Assembly (NCBI GenBank): GCA_009731375.1
Contig: BJOX01000045.1
Location: 91,837-123,674, forward strand
Direction of reading: 5' to 3'
DNA from: Paulinella micropora
Taxonomy: Eukaryota > Cercozoa > Imbricatea > Euglyphida
Length of the DNA: 31,838 nucleotides
A program made the position numbers and the translations under genes. Shown here piece by piece: positions 30,861-31,838 of this stretch (position 1 is its first letter; every line of letters begins with the position of its first letter). Under the pieces are notes generated by a model. That model did not search any database. It saw only the letters and a list, made by a program, of their open reading frames with translations, and was not told where the DNA came from.

Positions 30861-31073
30861 GAGAAGTTCCTTGTCCTTAAGTACAACGAGCAACAACTTC
30901 AAACGATTCGTTCTCGGCCGGTTCTGATTTGCGTGGCTTGTGTAATAGCTCATTTGAAAGCTCTCACCAAGAGCTTTCTAATAAGCCATAACACAGGTTG
31001 TAGATGCAAATATTGACTGAGACCGAAGCGCTTGAAGTCATTGTTCGTTGTGCTTAAGAAATAGGAACTTCTC
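30861..31073 (+). mobile_element. 213-bp foldback DNA transposon (MITE), copy 3, with empty-site evidence
   Basis: Same termini and length as the copies at 9074 and 15977. CT lies on both sides (30859-30860, 31074-31075). The flanks joined together, GTCTATTCGTAATAATCT and GTCTGTTTATAGTGAG, match 31569-31602 (GTCTATTCATAATGATCT then GTCTGTTTCTAGTGAG). There the element is absent and CT occurs once. This fixes the boundaries and shows a 2-bp duplication on insertion. Confidence 0.9.
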
Positions 31074-31083
31074 CTGTCTGTTT

Positions 31084-31140
31084 ATAGTGAGTGTTGTGGT
31101 GCTGACGCCGACGCGTGAGCTAGCGCTTACAGACGTTACT
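31084..31140 (+). repeat. GTAGTGAGTGT...AGCTAGCG repeat, copy C
   Basis: TAGTGAGTGTTGTGGTGCTG, ACGCCGACGCGTGAGCTAGC, GCTTACAGACGTTACT, uninterrupted at AGCTAGCGC. It follows the foldback element. Confidence 0.78.
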
Positions 31141-31259
31141 CATCTATTTTATACTTATTGAAATATGTATTCCTTGATGCATTTGTTAGTCAGCTAGATC
31201 ACACACTCATGGGACCTATATCTGCAGTGAGTATATATCACACACTCATGGACCTCTCT

Positions 31260-31300
31260 GTAGTGAGTGTGTTGGTCTTAACACGCAGACTCGTGAGCTA
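31260..31300 (+). repeat. GTAGTGAGTGT repeat, copy D, left part
   Basis: GTAGTGAGTGTGTTGGTCTT, AACACGCAGACTCGTGAGCT, then runs into GATA repeats directly after AGCTA. Confidence 0.78.
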
Positions 31301-31323
31301 GATAGATAGATAGACAGATAGAC

Positions 31324-31374
<51 letters not shown>

Positions 31375-31379
31375 GATAC

Positions 31380-31430
<51 letters not shown>

Positions 31431-31435
31431 GATAC

Positions 31436-31483
<48 letters not shown>

Positions 31484-31505
31484 CGATAGATAGATAGATA
31501 GATAA
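31301..31505. repeat. (GATA)n array splitting copy D
   Basis: GATA with GACA and GAGATACA variants. It replaces the CGCTA that follows AGCTAG in intact copies. Confidence 0.95.
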
Positions 31506-31540
31506 TAGACGGACCTGCAGAGCCAAAAGCTTTATCTATA
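31506..31540 (+). repeat. GTAGTGAGTGT repeat, copy D, right part
   Basis: TAGACGGACCTGCAGAGCCA, AAAGCTTTATCTATA; it continues the family after the array. Confidence 0.72.
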
Positions 31541-31568
31541 CCTTCATTAGTACTCATCTAATACGTCA

Positions 31569-31602
31569 GTCTATTCATAATGATCTGTCTGTTTCTAGTG
31601 AG
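31569..31602 (+). other. Related empty site for the 213-bp foldback element
   Basis: An unfilled paralogue of the sequence flanking the element at 30861-31073, with 16 of 18 bases matching on the left side. The target dinucleotide CT is at 31585-31586. Confidence 0.88.
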
Positions 31603-31665
31603 TGTTCTGGTGCTGACGCCGACGCGGGAGCTAGCGCTACAGACACACCTGGAGAGCCAAAAGCT
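31595..31665 (+). repeat. GTAGTGAGTGT...AGCTAGCG repeat, copy E
   Basis: CTAGTGAGTGTTCTGGTGCT, GACGCCGACGCGGGAGCTAG, CGCTACAGACACACCTGGAG, AGCCAAAAGCT; uninterrupted. Confidence 0.8.
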
Positions 31666-31696
31666 TAGCCATGGGACGGCACTGCGCTCGGTCATG

Positions 31697-31704
31697 CGTG
31701 TGTG

Positions 31705-31753
<49 letters not shown>

Positions 31754-31773
31754 CTGTGTGTGTGTGTGTGTGT

Positions 31774-31809
<36 letters not shown>

Positions 31810-31831
31810 GGGGGGGGGGGGGGGGGGGGGG
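31697..31831. repeat. (CT)n, (GT)n, (TTG)n and G22
   Basis: CT to about 31755, GT to 31772, TTG to 31808, then 22 G at 31810-31831. The window ends in TCCCCGC. Confidence 0.95.
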
Positions 31832-31838
31832 TCCCCGC

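Overview
This window is eukaryotic nuclear DNA made mostly of simple-sequence repeats; by eye about four fifths of the resolved bases are microsatellite or minisatellite. No protein-coding gene can be supported. Every long open frame lies in a repeat whose period is a multiple of three or whose sequence lacks stop codons. Eukaryotic origin is shown by a tRNA-derived SINE, foldback (MITE-like) DNA transposons, di- to hexanucleotide arrays of kilobase size and N-filled scaffold gaps. The species cannot be read from the sequence. A repeat-rich animal genome such as a marine invertebrate would fit, but that is a guess.

Layout. 0-1.2 kb: non-repetitive start, then ATT arrays holding one truncated and one complete SINE. 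1.2-5.2 kb: CTTA, CATA/TGTA and a 0.9-kb ATTATC-type hexamer array, ending in a C65 homopolymer and a 797-base gap. 6-9.6 kb: CT, GAT, GA/G tracts, a 69-bp minisatellite, 1.1 kb of GAT/GAC/GGT trinucleotides, then the first 213-bp foldback element, a second 118-bp terminal-inverted-repeat element and a 43-bp minisatellite. 9.6-11.4 kb: an inverted, nearly identical SINE copy and 1.4 kb of mixed AAT, AAC, ACG, CTA and TTC arrays. 11.4-15.3 kb: a dimeric 126-bp higher-order repeat, a 74-bp form, and an inverted array of the 74-bp form, together a foldback of more than 3 kb. 16-18.2 kb: second 213-bp element, then nine copies of a ~60-bp core in TATG repeats. 18.2-24.7 kb: GATA and CTAT arrays that change strand repeatedly, pentamer arrays, an ATT array and several dispersed repeats. 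24.7-26.5 kb: a 1.5-kb TTGA/TTGG array between two copies of a short flank. 26.5-29.2 kb: GAT, TGTCA, AATGT, an exact 40-bp minisatellite, TTTC, and a dispersed repeat interrupted by two adjacent hairpins. 29.2-31.8 kb: further short dispersed repeats, the third 213-bp element, and five copies of a ~70-bp repeat, two of them split by tetranucleotide arrays.

The most informative observations are these. (1) A 213-bp foldback element occurs three times with matching dinucleotides on both sides (TT, AT, CT), and a related empty site in the same window supports its boundaries and a 2-bp target duplication. (2) A young SINE (two full copies differing at about 3-4 bases) is bounded on both sides by ATT repeats, and a second dispersed element is likewise bounded by CTAT/GATA repeats. 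(3) Tetranucleotide arrays of opposite strand sense have arisen on the two sides of the same AGCTAG palindrome in two copies of one repeat. (4) There is a dimeric higher-order repeat with an inverted partner array. The window reads as mobile elements and microsatellites feeding each other, rather than as a gene system.
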